Of a DNA stretch of 64,000 bases, positions 42,298 through 55,568 are shown piece after piece. Below the pieces are notes generated by a model. The model saw only the letters and a list, made by a program, of their open reading frames with translations. It was not told the DNA's origin and did no database searches. The position numbers and the translations under genes were made by a program. Source of the stretch: Agarophyton chilense (lineage: Eukaryota; Rhodophyta; Florideophyceae; Gracilariales; Gracilariaceae); contig JARGXX010000003.1 of assembly GCA_030374765.1 (NCBI GenBank), positions 186,001 through 250,000 of the forward strand, in the 5' to 3' direction. Numbering within the stretch: the first letter of the stretch is position 1; each line of letters starts with the position of its first letter.

Positions 42298-45228
42298 AAG
42301 GCCCTGTAGACCTCGTGGAATATAACACGCAAAGGACGAAGGTACGCACACGCTACCGTTTGCCAAATTAAACTTCCTTCTGGAGCAGAACGATCTAATA
42401 ATGAGAGAGGAGCAACATATATCTCTGCGAAACGCCTCCATTGACCATGTCCGGAATCATGCGGGAAGTCAGTAGCGAAACAAAGATTTTACTGCCTTTT
42501 CTTCACGTTTGGCGTCTAGAATCGCAACCAAATTTTTTTTGTGAGTTCTGAAAGCAGTGATTCGTATGCACGCCTTCGGCGATTGGAACTCCGCCCTAGA
42601 CCCCGCATCTATCGGAGAGCCTTCGGGATGTACCTTTTAAGGGCGTGACGTCACAAGTAACGCAGGCCTGTCTTCTTCTTCTTTAAGACCGTCACTGACG
42701 GAGAGAGGAGCTTGAAAAGAACTTGAATTTGGGATTCTACTAAACCATATAGATGGAAGGCTGTTATCCATTTTGTTCAAATGAACGCTAGCAGTAAGTG
42801 GAGCAGAGTAGGGGCACCTTCATCCAAAAAAGTTATTGGCGTCATCAGCACTACAAATCGTTTGTTGTGTTCTAAGTCAGACAGTTTCCTACTGATGACG
42901 ATCTGAAACCGCAGCGCGATTGAAGCAGCCTTTTTCTTTTCTGCTTCTGAGCTAAGAATTGCGTCATCCATTTTTTTCGACACTGCTGACCACGCGTTTG
43001 GTTCCTGAATTGCTCGTGGGTCTAATTTGCGCTCTTCAGCCCCATAGGTCGTATTGAGAACGGCTTTTCGCTGCCGATATTCCCGTCTTCACAACTACGT
43101 TGTTCGTCCTAATACCCTTCCATTTTTTTCAACAGCTTGTACCCAGCAGCATTCGTGGTACTTAAAACGACAACGATTGAGAACTTTGGACACTTCACCA
43201 GGAGCCTAACTGCGATCATGAACTTGATTGGACCGGGCGTGCGAAGCGCACCTTTTATTTTGTACTTTTCGGTCTTTCGGTACAAGCGTATCGTATTTGT
43301 AAACTTATCATACTCGGTTTCACCAAAAAGATGGCTGGAACGGTACATCATCTAGGCTGCAAGAAATTTTTGCGCCGTTCGACTCAGAGTTGTTCACCTT
43401 GATTTCAAACGTTTTTTCACGCGAGGTCACACAACATTAGGCCTTTTTCGAAATGCTTCTTAATCTTGTCCCAAAACTTATCTGAAGAAAGGTTTCTTGT
43501 GTTTTCTAAGACGGAGATCCATCATTCTGTTAGAGTAAATTCTTTCTCTGGTGAAATGTTTCTACCCTTTCAAGCCGAAACCGAACAGCAGTCAGAAACG
43601 GACGTTGTCTTCACGTTGCTTGAAGTGAAAATGGTCCGAACAAGCTCGTAACAGTAGCAAGAGGTGAAAAAGAAAGAAATGCGGAAGGGGAAGGCAGAAG
43701 GCAGAGGAAACATGAGTCCAAGAGAAAGTGCGTCTTGAGGCTGTTTCAATACTTTTCGTTGTAAGAGTTGGCGCCTGCACGGTTTCTTAGGGCCAAGTCG
43801 GCAAAAGGCCAAAATACACGACGTCTGATATGTATGAAATAGATTAGATGTACACCAATTAAAATACTGGTCGCATTTCAGATACTGTACAATGCGCCGT
43901 GGCCCCCAATTCGGAGGGCGCTCTCTGAGCTCGCATGCTCTTTGCGTATATGCGTATCAGGCGAATCACAGCTTCCACATCGTCCCCTCTCCCTCCTCGT
44001 CCAATGCGCTAGCCGGCCGCAACTCGAGCACCTTTTCCCCGAATCACCTCGCACCAGATCTCCAAGATGAAGGTGAGAAGAAATGGCGCGACATTTGAAC
44101 CTGAGACGCAAAGATGACTAACGAGCTAGAGATGTTCCAATTTGGAGCAACAAATGTCTTCTCCTCCAGATAATTGAGCAAGCATCTTTGCTTCTCCGCT
44201 CACATAAATCTTGCTCTTAATTTCTATACTCATATACTCGGACTTCTTTAGCGAGAAACAGATGCCCATTTGTTGTTAAGCGTCCAAAAAAGCTTTTTCT
44301 GTGCATTTAGCATGCTTTTACGGGCGTTTAACAAACTGATTTCTTTATTGTGTAGGTTACCTATAATGTACGCTTTTTTATTATTTCTGTTGCTTTCGAG
44401 TGCACTCTGTTAGTATCGGATTGAAAAAGACGATTTTCCTACACCTGCAGCGCACTTCGAGGTTTCTTATGACCTCTGTGCCAGTCCGGTGTACTTTACA
44501 GGTTAACAACACAGTTAAAGATAGATTATAGTATTCGCTGGAACTGGACTACGAAAAATAGACAAGAAGTGGCTTGAAAAGTGTTTTTGGGGCTGCGCCA
44601 TACGTTTTTCTCCATATTAGCTTGAATTTGGCGACAAGTCCGACATAGCTCTGATTTTGTTCGAGCTAATGCCATTCCACAGCATCGATATTTATTATTG
44701 TGGCGGTGAAACCTGTGTACGTTTTTTAAGGAACCATACAGAGCTCCTTGAACTTCAGGAGCGCCTAGGTTGTGTAACGATCAATCATGTAGTTCAGAAA
44801 TAGAAGGAGATGAGGAGCTATATGTTTCGGATAGATCGATTACGTGAGCTGAGTGGACTAAAGGATCTGAGATGTAACGAATGCCTTTCAACTGTCCTTT
44901 TTCTCGTACGCCGATGCATTTCTTAGGATATCTTAGCAAAAGGCACCTTTCTCGATAGAATGTATGCCATATATCCAGAAATGGATGTCTCTGTACAGCC
45001 TATGCCTTGAAAAAGATACTTCTTTGGCACAGCTGCGTCTCGGAAACAAACTACTAACTTTTTTGCTTTCAAGTGGTAGAGGTATTTGAACCAGAATAGA
45101 GGCTTACGTTTCAATCCGTAGAAGTACCTTTTTTCGGACGCCAGTCTTCTAGAAATAATAATTTATATACCTCTCGAACTTCTTAGGTTTAAGAGGTTTC
45201 AAAACCTATCATCGCACCATGTGCTCCT
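42298..45228. other. no gene recognised
   Basis: About 2.9 kb of interrupted short frames, mixed base composition and no repeat structure I can define. It may contain worn transposon remains. Confidence 0.4.
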
Positions 45229-46700
45229 TCAAACATTCGCACACCACGAAGTGACATTTTTCATCTGGTTTTGATTCAGATGACACTTTTCAAGCTCAAT
45301 GAAAGATTTATCGAAGACCTTTTTGGTTGCGTTAATGCACGGAACGCTCTCGTCCATAGTTATCATTGCCGAAGAAAACCGAATACTGGACTTGAAACAA
45401 GAAAGTACCGGAACGAAATCTTCTTCTCTCTCTCTGGCAATGGAACCCATGTCCTTAAAATCCACTGAAATGCCTGGAACAATTCCACAATCCTCGTAGC
45501 CCTTCAAGCACTCCCTGAAAGACCAGCATGCGGACATCATCCTACCGGAGGAGTTTCAGTTGAAGAAGAACATGTTGTTTGCGTCTTATTTGTTTAGGGC
45601 TATAAAAGCTTCACAGAGTCTCATGCATTCCAGATTTTTTGGATTGCTCAACAAAACTGTATATCCGAGGTGCTTCCAAGCAGTGACAAAAATGATTAAT
45701 TCCATGTACTTGTCGTCCAAGTATCGTAATGTGTCATGGAAGGACTCTAAAAGTGTTAGTCATGTCAAGGGCTTTAGTGCGCATCTGGGAGACCAGGCGC
45801 TTCCTCCCGAAGCTTTCTGCAGGATTATGATTGTGTCTAGCCCCCGTAAAGTCCGCGGCGTAGGATCTACTGTCTCGGTCTTCATCTGAACCAGCTATCT
45901 TGATAGTTGGAGAGAAATTGCATCTCTCAGGTTGCTTCTAACTGTATTTATCGCTCTTGAAGATTCTGTTATGAGTATACAATGGTCTCCAGCGACTCCA
46001 TTTGCTTTGCTTCGCTTCCTGTCTTTTACGTAAATCGATGTCCTCTTATACAGGTAGTGACCTATAGAATCCGCGTTGTGCTGCACTTCCTTCATGAAAT
46101 CATGACCGGGCGCATCAAAGAATGGATTTTGAAAAGAAGCAATAATCGCCGCCGTAAAGCATTATTCAATGTGCTCCTTGTCATCTCCGAGCTCACCACA
46201 CCTACATCTAGGCGAAATATTCTTCTCTACTTTTTCATCTCTGACGTGGACGTCACCTTTATCTTGGAATTCAGTGTCGCCATCGTCGTCGAGGGGTTCT
46301 TGTATTTCGAAAATATCCAGAGGAATCTCTTTTTCTTCATCTAAAAACAGAACACGATCGAACAGGTCAAAAGTTCTATCATCAAGCTGTATTCCAATGT
46401 CATCTCCTATCGTTTTCATGCTATTCCTGCTCTTCAGTACGTCATGTACCACTGATGCCAGCTTTATGTTCGGTGGTGCATATAGGACGTTTAAAACTGA
46501 ATCAGTTTGTCGCTAAGTGCAACTTTTTGGATTTACATCCTGCGCGTTCGCATAGGTTGATTCTCTCTTTATGATGTCCGTACGTCAACCGATTTAATCT
46601 TCGGGCCTGTGTTTTAGGTCTGGATTGCTCCATGGCTGAAATCACAAATCCGTATACAGTTGGTATGATCGCAACATGCGTCCGTAAATCATACATTGAT
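45229..46700 (-). other. unassigned decayed coding remains
   Basis: Several short minus-strand frames look protein-like but do not join cleanly: ATG 45540 to 45229 (CINATKKVFDKSFIELEKCH), a middle part around 45880-45580, and 46516-46162 (KTIGDDIGIQLDDRTFDLFD followed by an acidic region and RCRCGELGDD). Just upstream LCERAGCKSKKLH (about 46550) has spaced cysteines. I suspect a worn transposon or gene but name none. Confidence 0.3.
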
Positions 46701-49005
46701 GTAGACCTCAGGTAGTGTTAAAGCATTCTGGCTTCGCGATCTACAGGCAGACTGATCGTTTTCGTTAGTGGTTTTGAAAAGAAATTCGTGGTGCGGTACT
46801 GGTTTACATATAGTCTGCAGTATAGTGGCGGAACGGCGCGGATAAGCGAAAACGGCATACCGGACAGACGGCGGTATAGACAAGTCTGTTGACGGCCACG
46901 CGCCCAAGTAGGGCTATGGCCAACCCGAACGAAGATTCACCGCGGAACGGATGAAATAACAACGGCACGGGTACACTTGGATGAACACTGAGATAGATTT
47001 AGTGATTATTCTAATTATTCGTTAGAATAGGGTAGGCGTTATAATAGGGCCTCAGCTATTGTGCATCTAAGTACCGAGGCTCGGCCGCCACTCTTTGCAG
47101 TAAACGGTAAACACGCCTAGCCTTTTTCCATCGTCGTCTACGTAGATCAGCGACTACTCGAAACGGATCTACTACAGATTTCCGAGCCGTCTCTCTTCCC
47201 CGAACGTTCCGGACAGTGCCTGGTAGCAGCAATCGACCATTCTACCCACCGTCAACCGTTGTTTCCGTGCGTACGCGTGGTACACTCACACACGACGCTC
47301 AACCGCTAGGCTCAATCCTTCTTTTAGGAACTATCTCACATAGCCCAATGGTCAGTAATGAATGATCATCAAACATATCTAACTTTACTTCAGTGGTAGT
47401 GTTGTTGATGTCTTGGGTAGACAATGTCCAGGAGCAGACGACTTTGTTCGCATTCAGACACCAATTTCCCCATCAAAGCCGATAATTCTCCCTTGTCTTC
47501 GAAGAACTGAAGTTTAGATTCAAAATTTGACATAGTCTTATGGCGGAGATGATTCCTCCGGAAGATAAAGGACTTATTTAATCAAAGGTAGGATTTGGAT
47601 CCATCGTATTTAGATCCAAATCGCTTGTAGGAAAAACGGTTTCGATTGTCCATTATGCTTCGGCTGCCCTTTAACGTGGGATTGACGGTTCCTTTTGGAC
47701 TCTTCATTGTACCTTTGTCTCAAGTTCTATATATTTTGGGTGTTCTTCTGCGGATTATTTTCGCTTTCGAGGTTGCTCTCCGAATTTTTATCATCTTGTG
47801 TAACTCCTTCGTTACATTGGTTGTGTCTTCGTTTTTTTGGACTTCTTGTTAAACTTATTAGATTTTAGAAAGGAGCGGGAGGACGAATTGGGTTTCTTAT
47901 AGAGAGAAGTCGTATCATTGAGGTCACTTTTGTTTAAACCGGCCTCTTTCGAGGCTCTTACAGCTTCCTGTTGTCCTATTCATGAACGGTGTATATCGTC
48001 ATCGATTGTGTTCTTTGGCTGAAATATTGCTGCTCGCATCGCCGATGAACATTCCGCACAAGTCTTGCTTTCATCTTCCTTCAAATTTCCCAGTACATGC
48101 TCTGTCCAGAATGCTGACGATTATTTCCACAGGGTGCTCTAGCATTCGGAAAACGACATCTAATTTAGTATACCTAGTCATATTAAAGACAATGAGGTTA
48201 GTAATGATGTATTTGAGGTCTGCGCGGATATAGACGCGTTCAAGAGAAAAATGATAGCAAATATCTGGCTATCACTCGAGTCCTGTTCGAAATTTGTAAA
48301 CTTCAAACGGAAAATAGAAGAACCTGCAAACCGTTTGAGTAAAAATTAAAAGATTTGCCTGATTTGCCTTCAAAACAGTAAATTTTTCTGCAGAGTCGAA
48401 CCATTCGCCCTAAGCAATGCACTTTAGAATCTCAACCGACCATTTTTACGACCTTTTTAACCACTATCATTTGTTCATTAGGGGTTTTCTGAGATTGAGC
48501 AGACTGCTGGCGTCGTCCGTACACAGAGCTTTCTTGACGAGTTCTTTCTTGGAAACTTCCAGAAGACGATATAAAGTTGGATTCAGCGTTGCCCCTGCTC
48601 TTTTTATAAAAAGATCACCTGTGTTTGCATAATTTTTGAAGATTTCTGCCCACTCGAAGACATCTCTTCGCTAAATGACGTTGTCTATCGTAGAACATAA
48701 GTTAGGGTTAATCAATACACTTCTTGGGCTGATGTCGTCCTCTGGTCTCATAATTGCAAGTTGAGTGTTGAACATGCTTTCCAAAATGATACGTGTTAAA
48801 TAACGGGGGTAGGCTAGTCTAAATTTAGCAACTGTAATGTAAACATTATTGTCTTTTTAACCCCTTTTACAGTAAGGCCACGTAGAGTAGGGTTCACTAA
48901 GAGGTTTTGACCCGTCTTAGGAGTTGTTCGTTCTGAAGGGGTTTCAATTATTTTTTTCCGTGGTCATTCTGCACCTAATGAGAAGTGGATACAAATCAGG
49001 TCAGC
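46701..49005. other. no gene; possible LTR remnant near 46815
   Basis: GTATAGTGGCGGAA at about 46822 matches the beginning of the LTR at 49006, and the next ~550 bp have the CG-rich then AT-rich layout of an LTR. No matching end was found. The rest (47400-49005) is AT-rich with only short frames. Confidence 0.3.
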
Positions 49006-49614
49006 TGTCGTATAGTGGCGGAAGGGCTGAACTTTGAGGTTGTCAATATACTACACTGACTTTGTAGGTGATGGATGCGAGGGATTATCGGCCATGCAGC
49101 ACCGGGCGAGCTACCATCTAGGTGTTCTCAGCCACGTGTAGTGTTGACATGTACCTTCTGGTTGAGTAATTGTTAGTAGTTGTAATTGTAATTATATTTA
49201 TTCTAGTACAGTAGTGGCATGGCCACCTGGCACTGTAGCCAGTGTTGGCCAGGTCTCTGACACTAGGTCAGAGACCGTGCCTTGCTGGCACCTCTCGGGT
49301 GATCTGGAGAGTGCAGTCCACTGCACATAGGGAACTGCACCTCCCCCATCCTAATCTGATAAAGACAGGCACCACTTGGGTCACAACTATACCTTCTGGT
49401 TCATTGTTTCTCAAATACCACACAGGCTTTCTCGCGCGTCGACGCCTACCATCGTTCACCTACACGGTATAGGCTAGTTGCCCCGCCGTTTGTCCCTGCG
49501 GGTTTTCAAGGTGCCCTGTTACCATCGAGGTTTATTACGTCTACTTTCTAAGATTGAGCGTCACCACGCTCCCGAGACAAGACAGTAGCATACCCCAGAG
49601 TTGATTGTACGACA
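49006..49614 (+). repeat. 5' LTR of another LTR retrotransposon
   Basis: 609 bp beginning TGTCGTATAGTGG and ending GATTGTACGACA. The ends are inverted (TGTCGTA/TACGACA). A TTATATTTATTCTAG tract lies in the middle. Three bases after it comes the primer-binding site, so this is a 5' LTR with part of its internal region, not a solo LTR. No 3' LTR in the window. Confidence 0.72.
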
Positions 49615-49617
49615 TTT

Positions 49618-49633
49618 TGGTCTCCCGACTTAG
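49618..49633 (+). other. primer-binding site identical to the chromovirus one
   Basis: TGGTCTCCCGACTTAG, the same 16 bases and the same 3-bp offset from the LTR as at 21438. The two LTR families share no obvious LTR sequence otherwise. Confidence 0.78.
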
Positions 49634-49761
49634 CAAGTTTCTTTAGGTTTCGTCGTACCTTCACGGTTGACACGAGATTCCGAGAAGGAGGGGACGCTCG
49701 TACACCTATTTGGTTTCAGGAAATCCCGCAAAGCAATACAGGATACCACCATTGGTCACAA

Positions 49762-49830
49762 ATGGAACGACCTAAAAGGAATACGCGTGGTTCGAGCGCC
49801 CCGCCAAGCCATAAAGGTCCTAAACCCTAA
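49762..49830 (+). pseudogene. truncated gag start of the second LTR element
   Basis: ATG 49762 opens a 22-codon basic/Pro/Ser peptide (MERPKRNTRGSSAPPSHKG) closed by TAA. Position and composition match the start of a gag gene, but nothing recognisable follows. Confidence 0.4.
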
Positions 49831-49839
49831 AAGAAAGTA

Positions 49840-50669
49840 GTGTGGCAGCCACGGGGTGGGTACAGGGCTGGACGTGTACAGCAGTGCTTGCAGAGTGTCA
49901 TTGGAGTACACCGAGTAGTGCTCAGCGAGTACTGTGCTCCTCACAGAGTGTACACGGAGTACGTGTCGCCACAATTGAATAATAGAGGGCGAACAGAGTG
50001 CACTTAGTCTGCCTCCACTTCCTACAAGAGAACAACCTGAACTCATTTGACAAAGGAGAGTGATGTTTTAGTCATTGCATGACAATGGCGTGCAAGCCCA
50101 CGGAATCTGTGTCAATGGGAATCCATTTCAAGCCCTAGTCATACACGTCTATGGAAAAATTCCCAGAACTGTAATCCGGAGCTCATACTCTGAACATCTT
50201 CATCCTCTTTGTAGATCAAGTGAAAACCCCACCGTCGCCAGCAGGCCTCTCGAGTGCATCCACGGCCCCGTCCCCTGTCTTCCACCGGCGAGCAGGAGCC
50301 ATCCTGCTCGCATTTACGGTTAATTCCAGCCAATCCTCATCGTGGCTTTCTGCTTAACCCTCTCTCGCCCGTTTCCACACCCGCTCTCCGCTCTACCCGC
50401 CATCCTCCGCGGTAGCCTCACCTCTCTCTGTACGGATGCTTTTGATCCCACCTTTCAGTCATCCCACCGCATCATCACCGACGCCATGACTGCCGTTCCG
50501 CTCGCCTCCACCTGGCCTCCATGTCCCACGCTCACCTCTTCGCCTCCCCCGGCTCTGCCCGCAACCTGTCCAACCGAAAGATCTCCCGGCCCTCGTCGTA
50601 GCCGTCTCCACAATGTCAATGGGCCCCATCGCATCCTCCTCTCCATAGCAGAGTACAAATGCGCCTTCC
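49840..50669. other. no gene recognised before the Tup1 relic
   Basis: Contains a GTGTACAC/GAGTAC-rich repetitive patch (49850-49970), then C-rich sequence from ~50230. The C-rich part is open in + frames rich in Pro/Ser/Ala (for example 50342-50719) and may be the worn N-terminal region of the following gene. Confidence 0.4.
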
Positions 50670-51735
50670 ATGTTGGTGCCGTCCGTCGCTTCGCCCTTCA
50701 TGCTGCAACCGCAATCTAGTCGACCGCCTGTCATCTTTGCCGCTTCCAACCCGCCGCCCTCGCAGCGGGAAGACGATTGGTTGGTGTATCAGAGGCGCGC
50801 ACTATCTGGCTCTCTTACCACCATGAATGATCAACTGCAGCGCACTATGCCGCTTGAATCTGTTGTGCGCCGCGTTCGCTACAGTTGAGTTGGACGCTAT
50901 CTCCCTACGGGCTCCAATCATGCCGCCCATATCTTTGACACCACTAAGGGACAACCCGTCTGCACGTTGGCAAAGGATGATGGCACTCCGGTGGATAAGT
51001 AGGGGCAAAATCGCTACGTGCGTGCAGTGTGCTTTTCACCTGATGGAAATTGGCTCATTACTGGCGTTGAAGATCACATGGTCAAGGTGTGGGATATTCG
51101 CAATTGAAAGGTCACGCATCATTTGACGGGCCATGGAACGACCATATACTCGGTTGATGCTAGCGCCAATAGTCGCTTTATCATATCTGGATCGTGTGAT
51201 GAGAGAGCTAAATTGTGGAACTTGGAAACTGGTAAACTGCTCAATACGCTGGGCGGCGAATATGGACCCTCGGATGTTATTACTTCTGTAGCTGCTTCGC
51301 CTTCTAGTCTGCATGCCGCGGCCGGCTCACTAGATAAAATCTTTGGCGTGTGGGATGCTCTAGCGGTCGCTTGGTACGTCATTTTGAGAGACATAGTGAT
51401 TCAGTTTACTCCGTTGCGTTCTCACCGGATGGAAGATTACTATTATCCGGATCACTTGATCGCACGCTCAAGTTGTGGGACATTTCTATGCCGCAGACTA
51501 GTACTTATGGCCGCATGTCGTTCCGTGGACACAAGGACTTCGTACTGTCTGTTACGTTTAGTCCAAACCGACAGTTGCTCATTTCAGGATAGAGAGATGA
51601 TCCACGGCAACCCACTATGTGTCTTATGTTACAGAGGCATAAGAATTCGGTTATCAGTATTACGCATCTAGTAAGGTGCTAGCTACTGGATCAGGTGATT
51701 GTCGTTCTAGGACTTGGTTGTATTCATAGATTCTT
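50670..51735 (+). pseudogene. Tup1-like WD40 corepressor, decayed
   Basis: From ATG 50670 one frame reads EDDWLVYQRR, then ESVVRRVRYS, then successive WD repeats: GQNRYVRAVCFSPDGNWLIT, MVKVWDIRN, TGHGTTIYSVDASANSRFII, ERAKLWNLETGKL, VASPSS-type and GSLDKIFGVWD. Stops fall at TGA 50886-50888, TAG near 50999 and TGA near 51104. Near 51365 the frame shifts to DSVYSVAFSPDGRLLLSG and GHKDFVLSVTFSPN, then a TAG at 51590-51592, then LATGSGDCRSRTW. The order is that of Tup1-type repressors, which recruit chromatin corepressor complexes. The N-terminal tetramerisation region is not visible. Confidence 0.82.
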
Positions 51736-52124
51736 ATTACAATGATGGAAGCCAGAATTTTGAGGTTCTCTATTTACAAGTTGATGAAGATACTTAGAAA
51801 GCTTAGAACTTGAGGGATGTTGTCGATTTATCGCGGCGCAGCTTCTTTGACGACGTTGTCGCCATGGCAACGTGGCGTCCGTAGCATGAGCTCGATTCAA
51901 CTAATCAACGCTGGCTTTATGTAGCTCGATGTTCATTAGGCTCTTAACTTATTCAAGCCATGCGTAGATGCATTCAAACTGGATTGAAAAACGCAGCTCC
52001 GCACAAGCGTAAAGGTGACTTTGTACATCAAATGGCGCAGTTCCGCTCGCGTGCAACCGTGTCTCGCCTTTAGAAGTCTCGCAATCTTTCTCGGGAGCAC
52101 ACGTGAATCGTGCAAGACAGTTCG
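51736..52124. other. intergenic, nothing recognised
   Basis: Gap between the ends of the convergent Tup1-like and Nop14-like relics. Confidence 0.5.
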
Positions 52125-53060
52125 TCACCAGTTCTTTCCAGTCAGCCATATTTGTTGCTTCTCAGCCACTCTCCACGTAGACCGTTGCGTTTCAAAGAAA
52201 GATCTTATAGTCAGATCCCTTGCATCACCGTCCTCTCGAACCATCTTATCGTTGGCAGCCACCTCAGCCGTGTGTATCTCAACCTCCCTTCGAACATCTT
52301 GAGCAAGCCCACGCTCCTTCTTCTTCAAAGCTCTGCGAATTCGCTTAGCAGACGCAGCAACGTCACCCTTTGAATCGGTTTCAAACGTACTCCTCGATCG
52401 TTTTTGGATAAAGTCATTCCCGCTCGAAAACCGAGGGCTTGGAAGCTTAGACGACGGATTGTTGTTGCTCTTGGCGTACAGCTGCAGTGGAAGTCTTCTT
52501 CTTCGAGCTCTGTCACAAGCAGCCTTCATCCGTGTAGCAATGTCTTGTGGTAGCTTTTCTAGAGATAGTTGGGAGAAAATGAGATCTGCATGAGGCATTC
52601 GTGTAGAGAACGTGAGTACTTCCGCAAAACAGGTCGCGGCGTTGATTACCTTTGTGGCAAATTCGTTTTTCCTCAAAGGCAGTGCCGGATAAAACCACGG
52701 AAACTTCCGACAAGCTTAAGCCTGCATCCATGGGTTCATTACAATACTGGCAGACGCGTGAAGAACTTCACCGGTGAACACATGTAGTTGAGGAGAGAAG
52801 CGCTCTGCCTCAGAAAGCATTTCAAGCAATATATTGGCAATGAGCACTCCTACAGCGACGTCTACGGTAGATTTCATGCGCATCATTGACAGAGCGTCGG
52901 ACAACAGGATCTGTAGCGGAGTTGATACCGGATGACGCGCATCAGAAGCCGGGAAAAGCATACTAACAGAGCGCAAAACCATCACGTCATGTATTCCCCA
53001 TCGTTCTCGGAGGCTCCCCGTGGCGCGCAGCCTTGACATCGCGGTCGCCATCATTGTGCT
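52125..53060 (-). pseudogene. Nop14 C-terminal part, truncated, in-frame TAA
   Basis: About 310 codons in one minus-strand frame with a single TAA at 52718-52716. Before it, MLFPASDARHPVSTPLQILL and GVLIANILLEMLSEAERFSP correspond to the conserved HPVvTPal-x-l and LFLeyv-l-kRF region of Nop14. After it come a basic RRRRLPLQLYAKS segment and RIRRALKKKERGLAQDVRRE, ending near EKQQIWLTGKNW. Nop14 works in 18S rRNA processing and 40S assembly. Proteins of this family are ~800-900 residues, so the N-terminal two thirds is missing; upstream sequence becomes GC-rich with no matching frame. Confidence 0.75.
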
Positions 53061-53628
53061 GCGCAAGCCGGCCGGAGCGAAAAGCGGAAGGCATATGCAG
53101 GATGGAGGTGGAGCGCAGCACAGAGCAGGAACGCGAAGGACGGGATCGGAAGCGCCGACGGGGGACGGTGCAGGCGGGCAGCGGTGGGTGGGGCGTGGGG
53201 TGAAGTGGGGCGAGGGTCGACACGGTCTGCAAGCGATGGAGGCGGGGGGAGTTGAACGAGGGGGAATGCACGTCAAGTGGCGGCGCTGGCTGAATTTTCA
53301 TTTTGAAAAGCGACGCAGTACTCTGTAACGGCGCGGGACGTGGCGCACACGCGCCATGGCACGTGGGGTGGCTGGCGCGCTCGCGATGAGTTGGTGTGCG
53401 GTTCAAATTTGGATGCGCCATACGCTGCTCCAACCGCCGCCACCAGTCGCGAAGTGGACCACGCGCTGCCTCCGCGCCGCCGCAGCTCACCACCATGTCT
53501 ATCCCTACCCAGCGCTCGGCGTCATTCCATGACGAAGCTGCCTAAGCCGCTTCGCGGACGTTCACGCCCGCAGCACTCGCCGAGTACCGCTTCTTCGCGA
53601 GGTCCACCCACATCGTGTCCTCGTCCAA
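53061..53628. other. GC-rich gap without an assigned gene
   Basis: CpG- and GC-rich sequence open in several frames by composition alone (for example Pro/Arg-rich frames on both strands). No domain seen. Confidence 0.45.
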
Positions 53629-55010
53629 TTAAACTTCGGGGTTGCCGCCCACCATGTACCGCCTCAGCCGCCTGCACAGCGCCACTGGAACGCGCGCCTG
53701 AATCAACGTACCGTCCTTGAGGAACTCGTCAGCGTCCACGCTGCTCTGCAAGTAAATGGCGGTCGTCTTGTGGCCGCAGTTGTACGGGATAAACACTTCC
53801 ACACTGGGCATAGTGTCGCGAAGAACCTCGTCCATTACCACCCCTATATCGTCCACGCCCTTCCCCGTTTTCGCACTCAGAGGCACGCACTACAGCTCGC
53901 TCCCCATCTCAATCTCCCCTTTTAGCCGTTCCATCTCATCTTCCGCCATGAAATCCACCTTGTTCAACACAATCATCGTCGGCTCTCCGCCAGCCCCAAT
54001 ATCTTTCACACATCGTTCAACCGCCTCCATCTTTCGCTGCATAACTCATTGCTCATCCGACACGTCCACCACATGCAGAAGCATGTCCGCATCTACCACC
54101 TCTTCCAAAGTGGCGCGAAACGCAGCCACAAGTTGCGTAGGCAAGTTCTGCACAAACCCCACAGTGTCTGTCACCAATATCTCGGGGCTCAGCTTCACAC
54201 CAGCCACATTCGCACGCCGCGTTGTAGGGTCCAGCGTCGCAAACAATGCATTAGCTGCGAGAGCGTCCGCTCCGCTCAGAGCATTCAGCAACGAGCTTTT
54301 CCCCCCGTTAGTATACCCGATCAAAGCCACCAAAGGCAACCCTATGTTCCTCTTACGAGCATGTCTCACTCGTGTTCGGTGCGCGCGTACCAGTTCTAGC
54401 TCCTTTTTCAGTCTGTTTAGTTTTGTGTTGATTATTCGTCTGTCTACTTCAAGCTGAGTCTCTCCGGGACCACGCAACCCGACGCTACCGGCGCCGGACT
54501 GACGTTCCAGATGTGTCCACATGCGCGTCAAGCGTGGTAGCCGGTACTGGTACAGAGCTAGCTCCACCTGCAGCTGACCCTCTCGAGTAGCTGCATGTTT
54601 TGCGAATATGTCAAGGATTAATGCTGCGCGGTCAAGCACTTTAATTTGCCACGTTTTTCACCACCGAACTCGTGCTCTAATGTGCGTTGCTGTGCCGGCG
54701 ATAGTTCCACGTCAAATATGCATGTGAGACAGCCCAAGCTCTCCATCTCCCTTCGCACTTCATTGAACTTTCCTGTACCAATGTGTGTGGAAGCATACGG
54801 TACGGGCAGTTGTTGTGTTATCACTGAAACGACGTGCATTCCGGCAGTTTCCGCCAGGCGAGTTAGCTCTTGCAAGGAGTCGTCGATGGAAAAGAGACGT
54901 GTGTGGCGGTATTTGTCTGTTGCGTTCACACTGACGAACGCAGAGCTCACGGTCCTGCTCGCGTCGCACTCGTAGCGAATATCGCTCCTCTGATATCTCT
55001 GAAGGCTTGC
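53629..55010 (-). pseudogene. hflX: HflX-type ribosome-associated GTPase, decayed
   Basis: N-terminal HflX domain (SLQELTRLAETAGMHVVSVI, ELSPAQQRTLEHEFGG) runs to ~54645, where one base appears lost. The next frame continues [20 protein letters not shown], the signature [19 protein letters not shown]-loop [15 protein letters not shown] and, after an in-frame TGA (54048-54046), NKVD. A TAG at 53892-53890 precedes PLSAKTGKGVDD. HflX splits or rescues stalled ribosomes, in plants within organelles. Upstream sequence to ~55170 may hold a transit peptide but is out of frame with stops. One frameshift and two stops make a functional product unlikely. Confidence 0.87.
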
Positions 55011-55568
55011 CCGTCATCATGGCGCTGCCACAGGGAGCATGGTGCCTGAAACGCAGAGGTTGTCGGTTGCAGTGTAAATGGCTACGGTGCAGAGCTCCGC
55101 CTCCGGCAGCGAAGGAACTGATAAACGACAGTTGAGACTTCAATATAGCTAACGGGGGTTGAAAGATGGCCAAGTTTACCAGAATGACATCAAAGTGACA
55201 AATTGGACTATGGAGAATGAAACTATCCTATAGTCGCGGTGGCTGCTCCGTCGTGGAAGGCAGTTTTGAGTTGCAAAGGAATATTCTCTCAAACAGAATG
55301 ATATTATGAGGTGTTGAGATTCAGCGGCGCTCACACCCGTGAGTTCGCTGACGCGCAAGTTGCTCCCTGGTCACTGCCACTCGGTTCGTGCTTGCTGCAG
55401 ATCGCTCCGCATAGGGTCAGAGTCTGACCGTCAGAGATCAGTAGGCCCGCAAACGGACAAAACAGAGGACAAAACCGATTTTTGTGTGTACAGTATCAGC
55501 TGTACAGTATTTGTTGAAGTAGAAAACTTTCATTCTACACCAGAAAGGTATCTATACTGTAGCACAGA

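Noticed and set aside
46815-47400. A second copy of the LTR found at 49006.
   Set aside because: Only the first ~14 bases match well and no end with inverted termini was found; kept only as a low-confidence note.
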